Shown: in pieces, positions 21,671 to 32,200 of the stretch
Layout: the number at the start of each line of letters is the position of its first letter
How positions within the stretch are numbered: position 1 is the stretch's first letter
NCBI RefSeq assembly: GCF_000143415.4
Contig: NW_003314358.1
Span: forward strand, 320,731 to 384,730
Length of the DNA stretch: 64,000 nt
Source: Selaginella moellendorffii
Taxonomy: Eukaryota > Streptophyta > Lycopodiopsida > Selaginellales > Selaginellaceae
Direction of reading: 5' to 3'
Notes under the pieces: generated by a model
What the model was told of the DNA's origin: nothing
What the model saw: only the letters and a program-made list of their open reading frames with translations
The model's database searches: none
Translations under genes and position numbers: made by a program

Positions 21671-24600
21671 ATGCTTTTCGATCATGATTCTGCGCAAAAC
21701 GTGCGAGAAAGAGCTGCGCTCAAGTTGCCCCGACCTTCGGAGTTTATCGGCCCCGACGATGAGCGTAAGTGGCTTTCTTTCTGGCCATTCTCATCTAAGT
21801 CTTTGGTGTTTTTGGTGCTCAGCTCCTCCTCCTATCACTGCGAGAACAGCCGGTTTTGGCATCACGCCTGCGGAGATTGCCAAATGGGAGGGCAACACGG
21901 AGGAGTTGGAGGCATACGATGGTTTTGATGGCATTGCGCGCGCACTGAAGATCGATCCGCAAAAGGGTATTGATGCCACCCCGGTGGATATCAAAGCCAG
22001 GAGAGATGCTTTCGGTCCAAACACTTACCCGCTCAAGAAAAGAACACCATTTTATGTAAGCTTGTTCTCTCCTTGTCCTTCGTTTTTCAAGAGCTTGTTC
22101 CATTCCAGATGTATGTTTGGGAAGCTTTGCAAGATGAAACGCTGATGATATTGATTTTGTGCGCGATAGTGTCCTTGGCTGTTGGACTCACAACCGAGGC
22201 AAGTCTTGAAAACAAACTAAAGAAATCTAAAGGTTCTGATTCAGTTTTTATTTTTTGGATGTAGAAACCCAGCGAAGGGTGGTATGACGGTGGAGGCATT
22301 TGTTTTGCTATTGTTGTTTGCGTCATGGTAGCTTGTGAGTTTTTCTTTGTTTTGTTGTGTACTTTAATCTTAAAACAAGGTTTCTGTGCACTGCAGCGTT
22401 AAGTGATTATAATCAAGCCAACCAGTTTCAAAAGCTCAGTGCCGAGAAAAGGAAGATTTATATAAATGTGAGTGAGTGATTGGTGGCTCGTCATGTTCCC
22501 AAATTTGCCGTGCGCCTTGTGTAGGTGACAAGGGGTGGTCACAGGACGAAAGTATCGATTTTTGAGCTTGTAGTTGGTGACATGGTTCATCTTGCAATCG
22601 GTGACCAGGTTCGTTCAAGCTTACTTTGTGCTGCTGTAGTATTTTTTGCTCGCTTGCAGATTCCAGCCGATGGACTCGTATATGTTGGGCATTCTTTGAT
22701 TGTTGACGAATCAAGCATGACTGGCGAAAGTGACCCTGTTAGTATTGCTCTTAGAACTAGAATTTCACTCTTTCCATCTGATTCTCGTCTACCAGCTTCC
22801 AAAAGATGAAGAGGAAAAACCATTTTTAATGTCAGGCACCAAAGTGCTTGACGGTTTTGGGACAATGCTGGTGTGTACCTTGAGCTATCGTATTTCCGTC
22901 ATAATCATTTTACCAATCGCAGGTCACTGCCGTTGGAATGCGAACTGAATGGGGAAGAGTTATGGCCACACTCAGTGAAGACAATGACGAGGAAACTCCA
23001 CTTCAAGTCCGACTGAACAATTTAGCAACAATAATCGGGAAAGTGGGCTTATCCGTTGCGGTTGTGTGTTTTATTGTTTGCGTCATACGGTAAGATCCGT
23101 TTTTCGAGTGTTTCCGATCGTTTCTCACTGATTTGCGTGCAGATTTCTATGCCAGACAAATTTGAAACATTTCAGCTCGGAGGATGGTCGACAAATAGTT
23201 GAATACTTTGCTGTTGCAGTAAGTTTTATTGAACTGCATAATACAGATTATCAAGGTATAAAATGGCTAATGTTTTAAATAGGACGTTTTCACAGTTATC
23301 GATTTTTACAGGTGACGATTGTGGTCGTAGCTGTCCCCGAAGGTCTTCCGCTCGCAGTCACCTTGACGTGAGCTAACAATTCCAGCTTGTCTTGTTGCTT
23401 TTATTTCTTACATTTATTTTTCAGGCTTGCTTATTCTATGAAGAAGATGATGAGCGACCGTGCACTGGTAATGAATTCATTCATTTTTTGTGGTCGATTT
23501 AGGATTTTTCTTTTGATTCTAGGTCCGACATTTGTCAGCTTGCGAAACTATGGGCTCTGCAACTGCTATCTGTAGTGACAAAACTGGCACATTGACAATG
23601 AATATGGTTTGTTTTCAAGGTTTCCGTATATGGATTTTTGCTTTGTTTTCTACAGATGACTGTTATCAGATCATGGGTGTGTGGCAAATTAAGGGAGCCA
23701 ACTGATCTTGAGAATATCAGTGAAGGTGTGCGTAAGGTATGGCAACTCTGGTTTGATCTTTCAGTTTTTACTTCTTTCTGGCAGCTTTTGTTTGAAGCTA
23801 TTTGCTTAAATACGAATGCAAGCGTTGAAATGCATGAGGTATGTTTATTGTCAATATTCCTCCTCTCTCACTTAGTTACTGATTTTCTTTTGTAGGGCGC
23901 TCCTCCAGAAATAACTGGGACTCCTACGGAAGTGGCTGTTCTTGGATGGGGCATAAAGGTGCATAATCTAGTCTCCGACTTACCTTTCTTAAGTGCTTTG
24001 TTAACAGCTCGGTGGGAATTTCGATCGAGTGAAGAAAAGCGCAACAGTAACAGAAGTTGATGCGTTCAATTCAACCAAAAAGCGCATGGCGGTGATTGCG
24101 AAGGTTAGTTGCGTAGATAAATATTGCAGTCTCAAAAGTTTCTTTGCAGACAGAAGATGGAAAAGCATGGATTCATTGGAAAGGTGCTTCAGAAGTTGTA
24201 TTGGCTCAATGTTCAAACTTTATGGATGAGCAAGGGAATGTCAGCCCTTTGACGCCTGAAAAGGTTTGTAATGGTGTTGTTCCCCATGCCGCTGTGCCGA
24301 TCTTTTTTTCTCCAGTTGCAAGAGCTACAAGAAATCATCGACACCTTTGCAAATGCCGCCTTGCGAACGTTGTGTCTGGCGTGTAAGGAGTTTCCTCAGA
24401 ATGAGTTTCTTGCACGGCCTCCTAAGAAGCATTCGACTATTGGACCTCCAATCCCAGAAGATGGCCTGACTTGTATAGCTATCGTTGGAATCAAGGATCC
24501 ATGCAGACCTGGTGTTCCTGAAGCTGTTCACAAGTGTCAAATTGCTGGCATTAAGGTATGGTTGTGCATGCATTCCCGGCTTACGAAAAACCATATTACA

Positions 24601-26741
24601 GGTCAGGATGGTAACTGGAGACAACATAACAACTGCCAAAGCCATCGCCGTAGAATGCGGAATTTTGACAAACGGAACTGCGATTGAGGGCAAGGATTTT
24701 AGAAACATGTCGCCAGACGAACAATATGAAATTCTTCCGGCGATACAAGTAAGTGGTTGTGCTCAACTTTCAGTTGACAAAATCCAAAATCTCACCAGGT
24801 TATGGCACGGTCATCTCCAACGGATAAGCATACTATGGTCAAGAGATTACTGGAAATGGGGGAGATTGTAGCAGTGACAGGGGATGGAACCAATGATGCT
24901 CCTGCTCTTCATGAGGTACTCTGCTTGGGACACTTCCATGGTTGTTTGTTTGAGCAAACAGGCATTTGCCACTAGGCATCCATTGGGCTTTCAATGGGAA
25001 TTACTGGTACAGAAGTTGCAAAAGAAAGCTCGGACATTATTATTATGGACGACGATTTTGCATCGATAGTGAAGGTAAAGATTGTAAGACTTCCCTTCGT
25101 TCTAACTAAAGTCGACCCTCGTTTGAACAGGTCGTGAGATGGGGGCGCGCTGTTTATGCGAATATTCAAAAATTCGTGCAGTTCCAGTGCACTGTCAATG
25201 CTGTTGCCTTGATGCTAAACTTCATATCGGCGCTGTCCGAGGGTGCAGCTCCTTTGACAGCCGTTCAAGTGAGTGAGATGCTAGAAATGCCTCATTGTCT
25301 GTACTTACCAAAGCTTTATTCCAGCTGCTATGGGTGAACCTGATCATGGACACATTAGGGGCTCTTGCATTGGCAACTGAACCTCCTAATGACGCTGTCA
25401 TGTATAGGCCTCCGATTTCAAAAGAGTATGATACTAGTCTCTTTTTTTTTTTTTTGGAAAAAAAAAATTGTTTTCGCTGATCTTCCATGTTTTTCTTAGA
25501 GCACCGCTGATTAACAATATCATGTGGCGTAACATTATGGGTCAAGTATGGTTATATACTTTTTATGCAAATCTTTCTCTGACTTGACTTTACTTCCAGG
25601 GAATGTATCAGTTAGCTTTGCTCTTAGTTTTGAAGTTCAAAGGGATTGAAATACTCAACCTGAAGGACGATCCTGTAATTTCTAGTCACCACATATTTTT
25701 TTACTCCGTAATTAACGTTTTTATATTTTTTCTGATAGAATGCACCACCGCCTCCACCACGCAGTGCGCATGCTAAGCCCGAGGGTGCAGCTCACGAGAA
25801 ATTGGTTTGTATCATTTTTAACGCCTTCGTTTTTTGCCAGGTAAGACGCTATTTTCCATTCTTTTTCGTGTTGTTTCTGACACAGCTTTCACAGGTTTTT
25901 AACGAGATGAACGCCAGGAATCCTGAAAAAATTAACGTTTTCAAGGGTTTTACAAGCAATCGTTTGTTCATGGGTGTCATTTTGTTTACAGCCATCGTTC
26001 AGGTTGTCTCTTTTTCCTCCAGTGCCTCTACTCATGCCTCTTCTTTCAACAGGCGCTGCTCGTTGAGTACGGTGGAACTATAGTTAGCACAATTCACCTC
26101 GAGTGGAACCATTGGATTTTGTGCGTTATCCTAGGTGCCATAAGGTGAGTATCTCCGGAAAGTCATTGACTCTCTTCGTGAGACTTGTGCGTTGCTTGCT
26201 GCAGTTTGCCGCTGGCAGCCCTTGTCAAGCTAATACCCATCCCCGACAGGCCATTCGGCGAGTACCTCATCTTCTGGCGGCGAAAGAAGCACAGGAAACA
26301 AAAGCTCCTCACGCGCAGTGGAAGTAAGTTGAGTGACCATTCGCTCTTCTCTCTGGGCCTGAGCGTCTTTGGTTTTTTTTTTTTTTTTTCTCGTGAGCAG
26401 GATCCATCAAGGGAATTATGTTCAACCGGCCTCCCAGCGCCACCACGGGAGCGCCTCCCGCTCCAAAAAAGTTTTATGACACGGCCGGGATCGATGCGCA
26501 AGGCGTGCCCGCGGGGCCTCCTCGGCGGCTCTCGGATCTGGCGAGACGGCCTTCGGCGGAGCGGAGGAAAGAGTCGCTTACGGGTGCGCTGAGCGCTCCC
26601 ACGGTGACCACGGCCTCCACCACCGAGGGAGGCGTTTTGACGAAAGTGCTGGGCAGTCCTCCCGAGCCCGGCGCTGCGACGGAGCAAGCGCCACTGCGGA
26701 GGAACAGTCAGGCATGGGCGGAGGAGGCTCCCACGTCCTGA
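21671..26741 (+). CDS. Type IIB (PMCA/ACA) Ca2+-transporting P-type ATPase
   Basis: About 30 exons with short introns encode a complete P2B pump. Landmarks in order: [31 protein letters not shown] (first membrane helix), the actuator motif [22 protein letters not shown] (M4), the phosphorylation site [11 protein letters not shown] near 23585, [52 protein letters not shown] (M6). It ends with a tail of about 130 residues. The N-terminus before FGI is only about 42 residues and lacks the Trp/basic calmodulin helix usual in angiosperm ACAs. The C-terminal tail instead begins [16 protein letters not shown] and is Pro/Ser-rich. The substrate (Ca2+ export from the cytosol) is inferred from the family. 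The start is the first in-frame ATG of exon 1 (21671-21754). A decayed copy of the middle exons lies at 62.3-63.1 kb. Confidence 0.9.
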
Positions 26742-27096
26742 GTTTCGTGAGTTTGAGCGTATAGACAACTTTGCTGTACAGCTTTCTTTTTTTTCTCTTT
26801 CTAGTTCCTCACTGTTGTAGTACAGCAATATCCATATGGTTGTTAAAGTAGAAAAAAGAGTAATTTTCAACAAATCTAGATTTACACATAAGTAGAATTA
26901 TTACTAAAGGTTTTTTTTTTTTTTTCTCAGTTACATTGAGAATGTTTACATGGCTATCAAGAAATAATTATAACTATTATTATGAAAGATAAAAGATATT
27001 GTTTAGCTAAGTAGAGCAATCTTCTTATTTTCTTTTTAATTAGCTTTGCATCATATAAGATTTACATGGTCCTTTATAAAAGAGCAACATTATTTT
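26742..27096. other. 3' flanks of Ca2+-ATPase and kinase genes
   Basis: AT-rich spacer between convergent genes. Its first 150 bp recur, diverged, at about 63108-63260 behind the ATPase fragment. Its last part recurs after the kinase copy at 61210. No gene was seen. Confidence 0.6.
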
Positions 27097-27741
27097 TTAT
27101 AAATATTTCTTTATCCACTCATGGTCAAGGACATTTTCCAGAGTAAACCTCCTTCCGGGATCCAATTCCATCGTGCCTTGGATAAGCTGCCTTGCAGAAT
27201 GGGATGGAATGCTATCCCAATCCATGGAATTGTGATGGAAATTCCTTGTACTTCGATCTCTCTTGTGTGCATTCTTAAATACCACCTCCAAATCTAGATT
27301 TGGGAACAGACAAGTTCCCATAAGACAAGTGTAAAGCAGCATCCCTAAGCCCCACACATCGCTGCCTGCGATATAGTGCCCATCGAGCATTGCTTCGGGG
27401 GACATATAATCCCACGTCCCAACCCCACGCTCGTTCCACAAATCCTCCATCCAGCAAGCCATCCCAAAGTCGGACAGCTTTGGGACATAGAACTTCCCAG
27501 GTTGCGGGTACTTCAGCAAAACATTCATGGGCTTCACATCGCAATGGATGATCTCATTGTCATGAACCCTCTTTAGCGTCTTGGCGAGAGCTATGACGAT
27601 CTTTGTAGATTCTTCCTCATCAAGCTGCCCCTTGTACTTGATCCGGTCTTGAAGGCTGCAATTGCACAGCTCAAGAACAAGGTGGTACACCTCCCCATAC
27701 TGATTGGGCTCTTCTCGTATAATGTGCTCGAAGTGGACAAG
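27097..27741 (-). pseudogene. Protein kinase, 3' part of a gene split by an LTR retrotransposon
   Basis: Encodes the C-terminal two thirds of a Ser/Thr kinase: hinge VYHLVLELCNCSLQDR, the catalytic loop HCDVKPMNVLL (Cys replaces Arg, non-RD), DFG, SPE and the C-lobe to HEWIKKYL, with the stop at 27097. The frame enters directly from the retrotransposon border at 27741/27742. The N-terminal part with the glycine loop continues at 35735-36084, in the same frame once the 8-kb element is ignored. So the coding sequence was probably intact before insertion. The family is CAMK-like or plant-specific; the precise subfamily was not recognised. The homologue at 60.2-61.2 kb is also broken. Confidence 0.88.
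27737..27741. repeat. Target-site duplication, left copy (ACAAG)
   Basis: ACAAG immediately precedes the TGTT start of the left LTR and recurs at 35735-35739 right after the CA end of the right LTR. Confidence 0.9.
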
Positions 27742-28205
27742 TGTTGCTCCTCGCGACAACACACCAGCGACGTGGAGAATCACTGCTGCCTAGCCTCGTC
27801 TCTAGCCTCGTCAGCAACCTCTGCTCTAACCTTTGCCAACATCCTAACCTAGGGCTGCCCACAAGTTGGACAACTCACACAGATTGGTTGATCTTGAGCG
27901 ATTCTCGCTGTGATACGCTCCTCGAACAACCGTAGTCGCCGCTGCGCTGCCAACCTCCGCTCCACGCACTCCAAGGCTGTTGGACGAGGCATCCTTCAAG
28001 ACCTTCTCTTTAATTCACTCCCTTCCCTTCTACACACATGCTATGCCTCCAATTGGCCGTCCCCCCTATCGTCAACCTCTGGCACCAAGGGACGCACCCT
28101 ATTTTCAGCAGAATATTCCCTTATTCCCCCCACTATAACCAAAAAGAAGGAAAAAACCCCGACTTGGACCAAGTCTTATTCTTGAGCTGGCTCTGGCCCT
28201 CGACA
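27742..28205 (-). repeat. Long terminal repeat (3' LTR in element sense)
   Basis: 464 bp, begins TGTTGCTCC and ends CCTCGACA on the plus strand, nearly identical to 35270-35734. It is preceded in element sense by a short purine-rich stretch (GGGGTGA) suited to a polypurine tract. Confidence 0.92.
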
Positions 28206-28217
28206 TCACCCCGGCAA

Positions 28218-29213
28218 CTATTGTGCTCCGTCCCCGGAGCACTCCTCGCCAGATGGAACTTGGTAGCACCGCAGTCGAGCTCCGTTCACCGGTGTGGGCA
28301 AAGGATTACCAGCAAAATCCTCCAGCTTGACTGAGCCATTGATATTCACAGCCTTCACACGATAAGGCCCAATCCAGTGGATCTTAAGCTTTCCCGGACG
28401 CTTCCAGTACTTGCTCTCATACAGCAGCACGAGATCTCCTTCCTGAAAACTCTTAGCCCGTAAATGACGATCATACCACTTCTTGCGTTGACGTTGGAGA
28501 ACTTCACGGGCTTGGAAAGCAAGGAGGCGAGTCTCATCTAGCTTCTCCAACTGCTCCAGCTGCTGCTGAACAGCTCCATCCCAATCATAATTGTGAGCTA
28601 CCGCTGTCCGCAAAGAAGGAACTTCCAGCTCGAGAGGAAGGATCGCCTCCTGGCCATAAACCAATTGAAATGGTGAGAACCGTGTAGTTACCTTGTAGGC
28701 AACCCTGTAAGCCCATAACGCATCAAGAAGCTTGGTATCCCAGTCGCTAGCACTTGCGTTGCAAAGCTTAGTCATGGTGTCGCATAGTGTCTTATTGGTT
28801 CTCTCAACTTGGCCGTTTGCTCTTGGATGATATGGCGTCGAACGTCGATGGGAAATGCCATACTTGGCTGTGAGAGCTGCAATGACCGCATTAATAAAAT
28901 GCGTACCTCGATCACTCACAAGCTCAAGTGGGCATCCGAAGCGCGTGATGATATTCTTGTAGAGGAATCCTGCTACCTTCTCTGCCGTGTCCTCAGTAAA
29001 AGCCTCAGCTTCCACCCACTTGGTCACATAGTCTGTGCAGACCAAGATATAACGATTCCGGCGATGTCGCATAGGCTTGAACGGCCCCATGAAGTCGATT
29101 CCCCACTTCTCAAAAGGTAGAGCTGGAATAATCGGATGTAACGGCATTGCATCTCGTCGAGTAGGACGCCCAACATGCTGGCATGGATCACAACTTCTCA
29201 CAAATTTCGCCAC
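28218..29213 (-). CDS. Retrotransposon integrase core, separated from pol by a stop codon
   Basis: Continues the pol frame after a TAG at 29222-29220. The second half of the HHCC zinc finger (CDPCQHVG) is followed by the DDE core: WGIDFMGPF, VSDRGTHFINAV and the Glu in HPRANGQVERTNKTL. Next is the GPY-like region (WIGPYRVKAVNINGSVKLED). It ends shortly after without a chromodomain. The stop lies inside the zinc finger, so an intact integrase would need readthrough or another copy. Confidence 0.85.
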   Translation of the reverse strand: MAKFVRSCDPCQHVGRPTRRDAMPLHPIIPALPFEKWGIDFMGPFKPMRHRRNRYILVCTDYVTKWVEAEAFTEDTAEKVAGFLYKNIITRFGCPLELVSDRGTHFINAVIAALTAKYGISHRRSTPYHPRANGQVERTNKTLCDTMTKLCNASASDWDTKLLDALWAYRVAYKVTTRFSPFQLVYGQEAILPLELEVPSLRTAVAHNYDWDGAVQQQLEQLEKLDETRLLAFQAREVLQRQRKKWYDRHLRAKSFQEGDLVLLYESKYWKRPGKLKIHWIGPYRVKAVNINGSVKLEDFAGNPLPTPVNGARLRCYQVPSGEECSGDGAQ

Positions 29214-29219
29214 ATCCTG

Positions 29220-32200
29220 CTAGAGCGTTGGCCACCAATAACCAGTTTGGAGCACAAGCCGTATAGTCGCTGCTGCTGCATAATGCCCACCGTAGGGAGA
29301 ATCATGGCAAGAGCCAATCACCTGCTGCACCTCATGAGGAAGAATGCAGCGCCTCATAACACCATCTCTTCCCTCCTTATAAAGCTGGCCAGCAATCAGG
29401 GTGAAAGCTCGTGACTGGAAAAGAAGCCTTTTCTGTGCCACCTTCGGCATATCATCAGGAAATCTGCCAGCAGCCAGAAACTCTGCAATACCTTGATACC
29501 ACTCCGGCACAGCTACAACCTGGTATAACAGTAGCTCCTCAGCTTCTGCTCGAGTTGAGAACATAGCTGGAATTTCTGCAGAAACCTGCCCGCCCTCCAA
29601 CAAGAAAAGAGGAGCATTAGGCAGCTCATCATAAACTCCTTCCCTAGCAGGTTCTCCTGGTAATCTCGAAAGATGATCAGGCATTACATGAGATTTTCCC
29701 GGCTTCAACACGATCTCGAATTCGAATTCTTGAAGCAGAAGCAACCAGCGAGTGATTCGGCCGTGTCGACAGGGCTTATTGATAAGATAGCGCAGCGCCT
29801 GGTGATCCAGATAGAAGAGGAATGGCTTTCCCAGCAGATAGTGGCGATATTTGGAAATAGCGAATACCATTCCCAAGCCCTCACGTTCAGTGGCTGTATA
29901 ATTCTTCTCAGCCAAAGATAACTGCCTGCTCGAATAAAAGATGGGATGATCCCAACCATTAACTGGCTGGCATAAAACAGCACCAATAGCAAAAGCTGAG
30001 GTGTCGACATGCACATGAAATTTCAAATTCCAGTCTGGTGGCTTAAGAATTGGAGCGGTCGTCAAGGCTCGCTTCAACTGTACAAAGGAAGCTTGGCACT
30101 CAGGGGTCCACGCAAAAGGAACGTTCTTTTTCAAGAGGCCCGTCAAAGGAAAAGCTACATCAGCATAATGCCGGATAAAGCGTCGGTGATAACCAACATG
30201 GCCGAGAAAAGCTTGTAGCTCCCTCACGGTCTGTGGTGCCTCAAGCTCTTCCACTACGTTCACTTTTGCAAGATCCACCTCCAAGCCTCGAGCCGAGACG
30301 ACCCTGCCAAGCAACACGCCGTGCGTTACTCCGAATTGGCACTTCCCAGGATTAAGAGAAATACCAAACTTTCGGCATTGCTGGAACACTGCACGGAGTT
30401 GCTCCAGATGTTTTCCACAGCTTCCAAAAGTTGAGAAGTCATCCAAGAAGACTTCCACACTCTCATGAAGAAGAGATCTGAATGCTGAAGTCACCACACG
30501 TTGGAAAGTAGCTGGTGCGTTCGTCAAACCGAATGGCATAACACGAAAAATATAGCAACCCCACTCTGTAACGAATGCCGTCTTTGCTCGATCCTCAGGA
30601 GCCACCTGGATCTGGTTATATCCACTATAACCATCCATAAAGCTGTACAACTCCTTCCCTGCGACCCCATCTAGCACGACATCTGTGAAAGGAAGAGGAA
30701 ATCCATCCCGCCTCGTTGCAGCATTAAGGCGGCGATAATCCACGCACACTCTAAGTTTTCCATTCTTCTTCCGGACCACTACAATTGGCGAGAGCCAATC
30801 TGTAGCCTCCACTTCTTCAATAAATCCTGCATCCAACAGCTTCTGAAGCTCTTCACGCACAGCCTTAGCATAGCTTGGATTCATCTTATAAGCTCTTTGC
30901 CGCTGTGGCACCGCATCTGGAAGCAAGGGAATCTTGTGTTGCACCAGCTCCGGATCTACTCCAGCAAGTTCAGCATAGCTCCATGCGAACACATCTCGAA
31001 ACTCCAAAAATAGTTGACGATAAGCTTCCACCTCCTCCTTGGTGAGTTGGTGTCCCACCAGTAACTCACGTCGCTCGTCACCAACCTGCTCCATAAACAC
31101 AGCCTGTGTCTGGGGTGCCTTTCCAAAATAATCTGAATCAACTTGGGAACAAGCGGAAGTCTCCTTGAGTGGAAGATCGGCAACCTGCTCCTTAAAAAAA
31201 TAGCTGGGATAATTTCCTGCTTCCAAATTAGCTGTTGGCACCACGTCCACGGAAAGTTGATGACCAGCTAGATCTTGAGGTCCATTCCTGATCTGAATTA
31301 GCTGAGTTGGTGATGACTTGAGCATACTACGATCCTTGCATGCTGTCACTTCCTTGCTTTTTAACCTTGAAGCCTTCTCAACTTTCAGCATGTAAGAAAA
31401 GTGATAATCAAACGCACTGATATCAGACAAGATGATTGTCCGATATCGATGATTATCATCTTCCACCACCAGAGTACTAGTCACATAGTTGTGACTAGCC
31501 TGTACCTGGAAAAGCCAAGCTGCTCCCAAAGTAATTGGTACGCTGGTCACAGTGCCCTCGATCACATAAAAAGGCACCTCGTGAAAGTCTCCCTCACCAA
31601 TCACCATGTTGGAACTCACGAGACCCAGCACTGGAAAAACTCCACCATCGGCACAAACGGCAATGTAATGCTCAGGAAGAGCTGTAATCGCCAAGCTTGC
31701 TCGAGCTGCTCCATTTTTTGTCAAAAAGTTGCCAAGTGCTCCTGGATCCACCATTGCTGTGAGTTCCACATTCTCCAAAGATGCTGTGAGATGCATCGCT
31801 TTGGTTCCTCCCATCCAGACCTCAGAACTGTCCACTGTCTGGAACGCCACTGCCATTGGCACAGCTTGATTTTCAGCTCTTGATTCCAACACCATGATAA
31901 AAACTTGCTCTCTGGGCTCGTCCCCTTCTTCCATGCCGATCTGCACTCTGTCACTGCCATGTGGATTTGGAATCCACAAGTGAAGCGGATCATTCCACTG
32001 ATGAGACACTCTTGCTGCCTTTAAGAAATCTTGTCCCAGCAGGATATAGTTGTCCATTTTCCAAGGTGCCACCAGAAAATCCAAGTCGACTGGAAATTCT
32101 GGTATCTTGATTGTCAAACCTGGAACTCTATATACTATCCGCTTCAACTCCCCTGCTCGCATAGCCCAACATGGCTGCTCCACTGGAATAGCTTCGAGCT

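Noticed and set aside
27742..28205. Open frames inside the LTRs
   Set aside because: Present in both LTRs, short and without domains.
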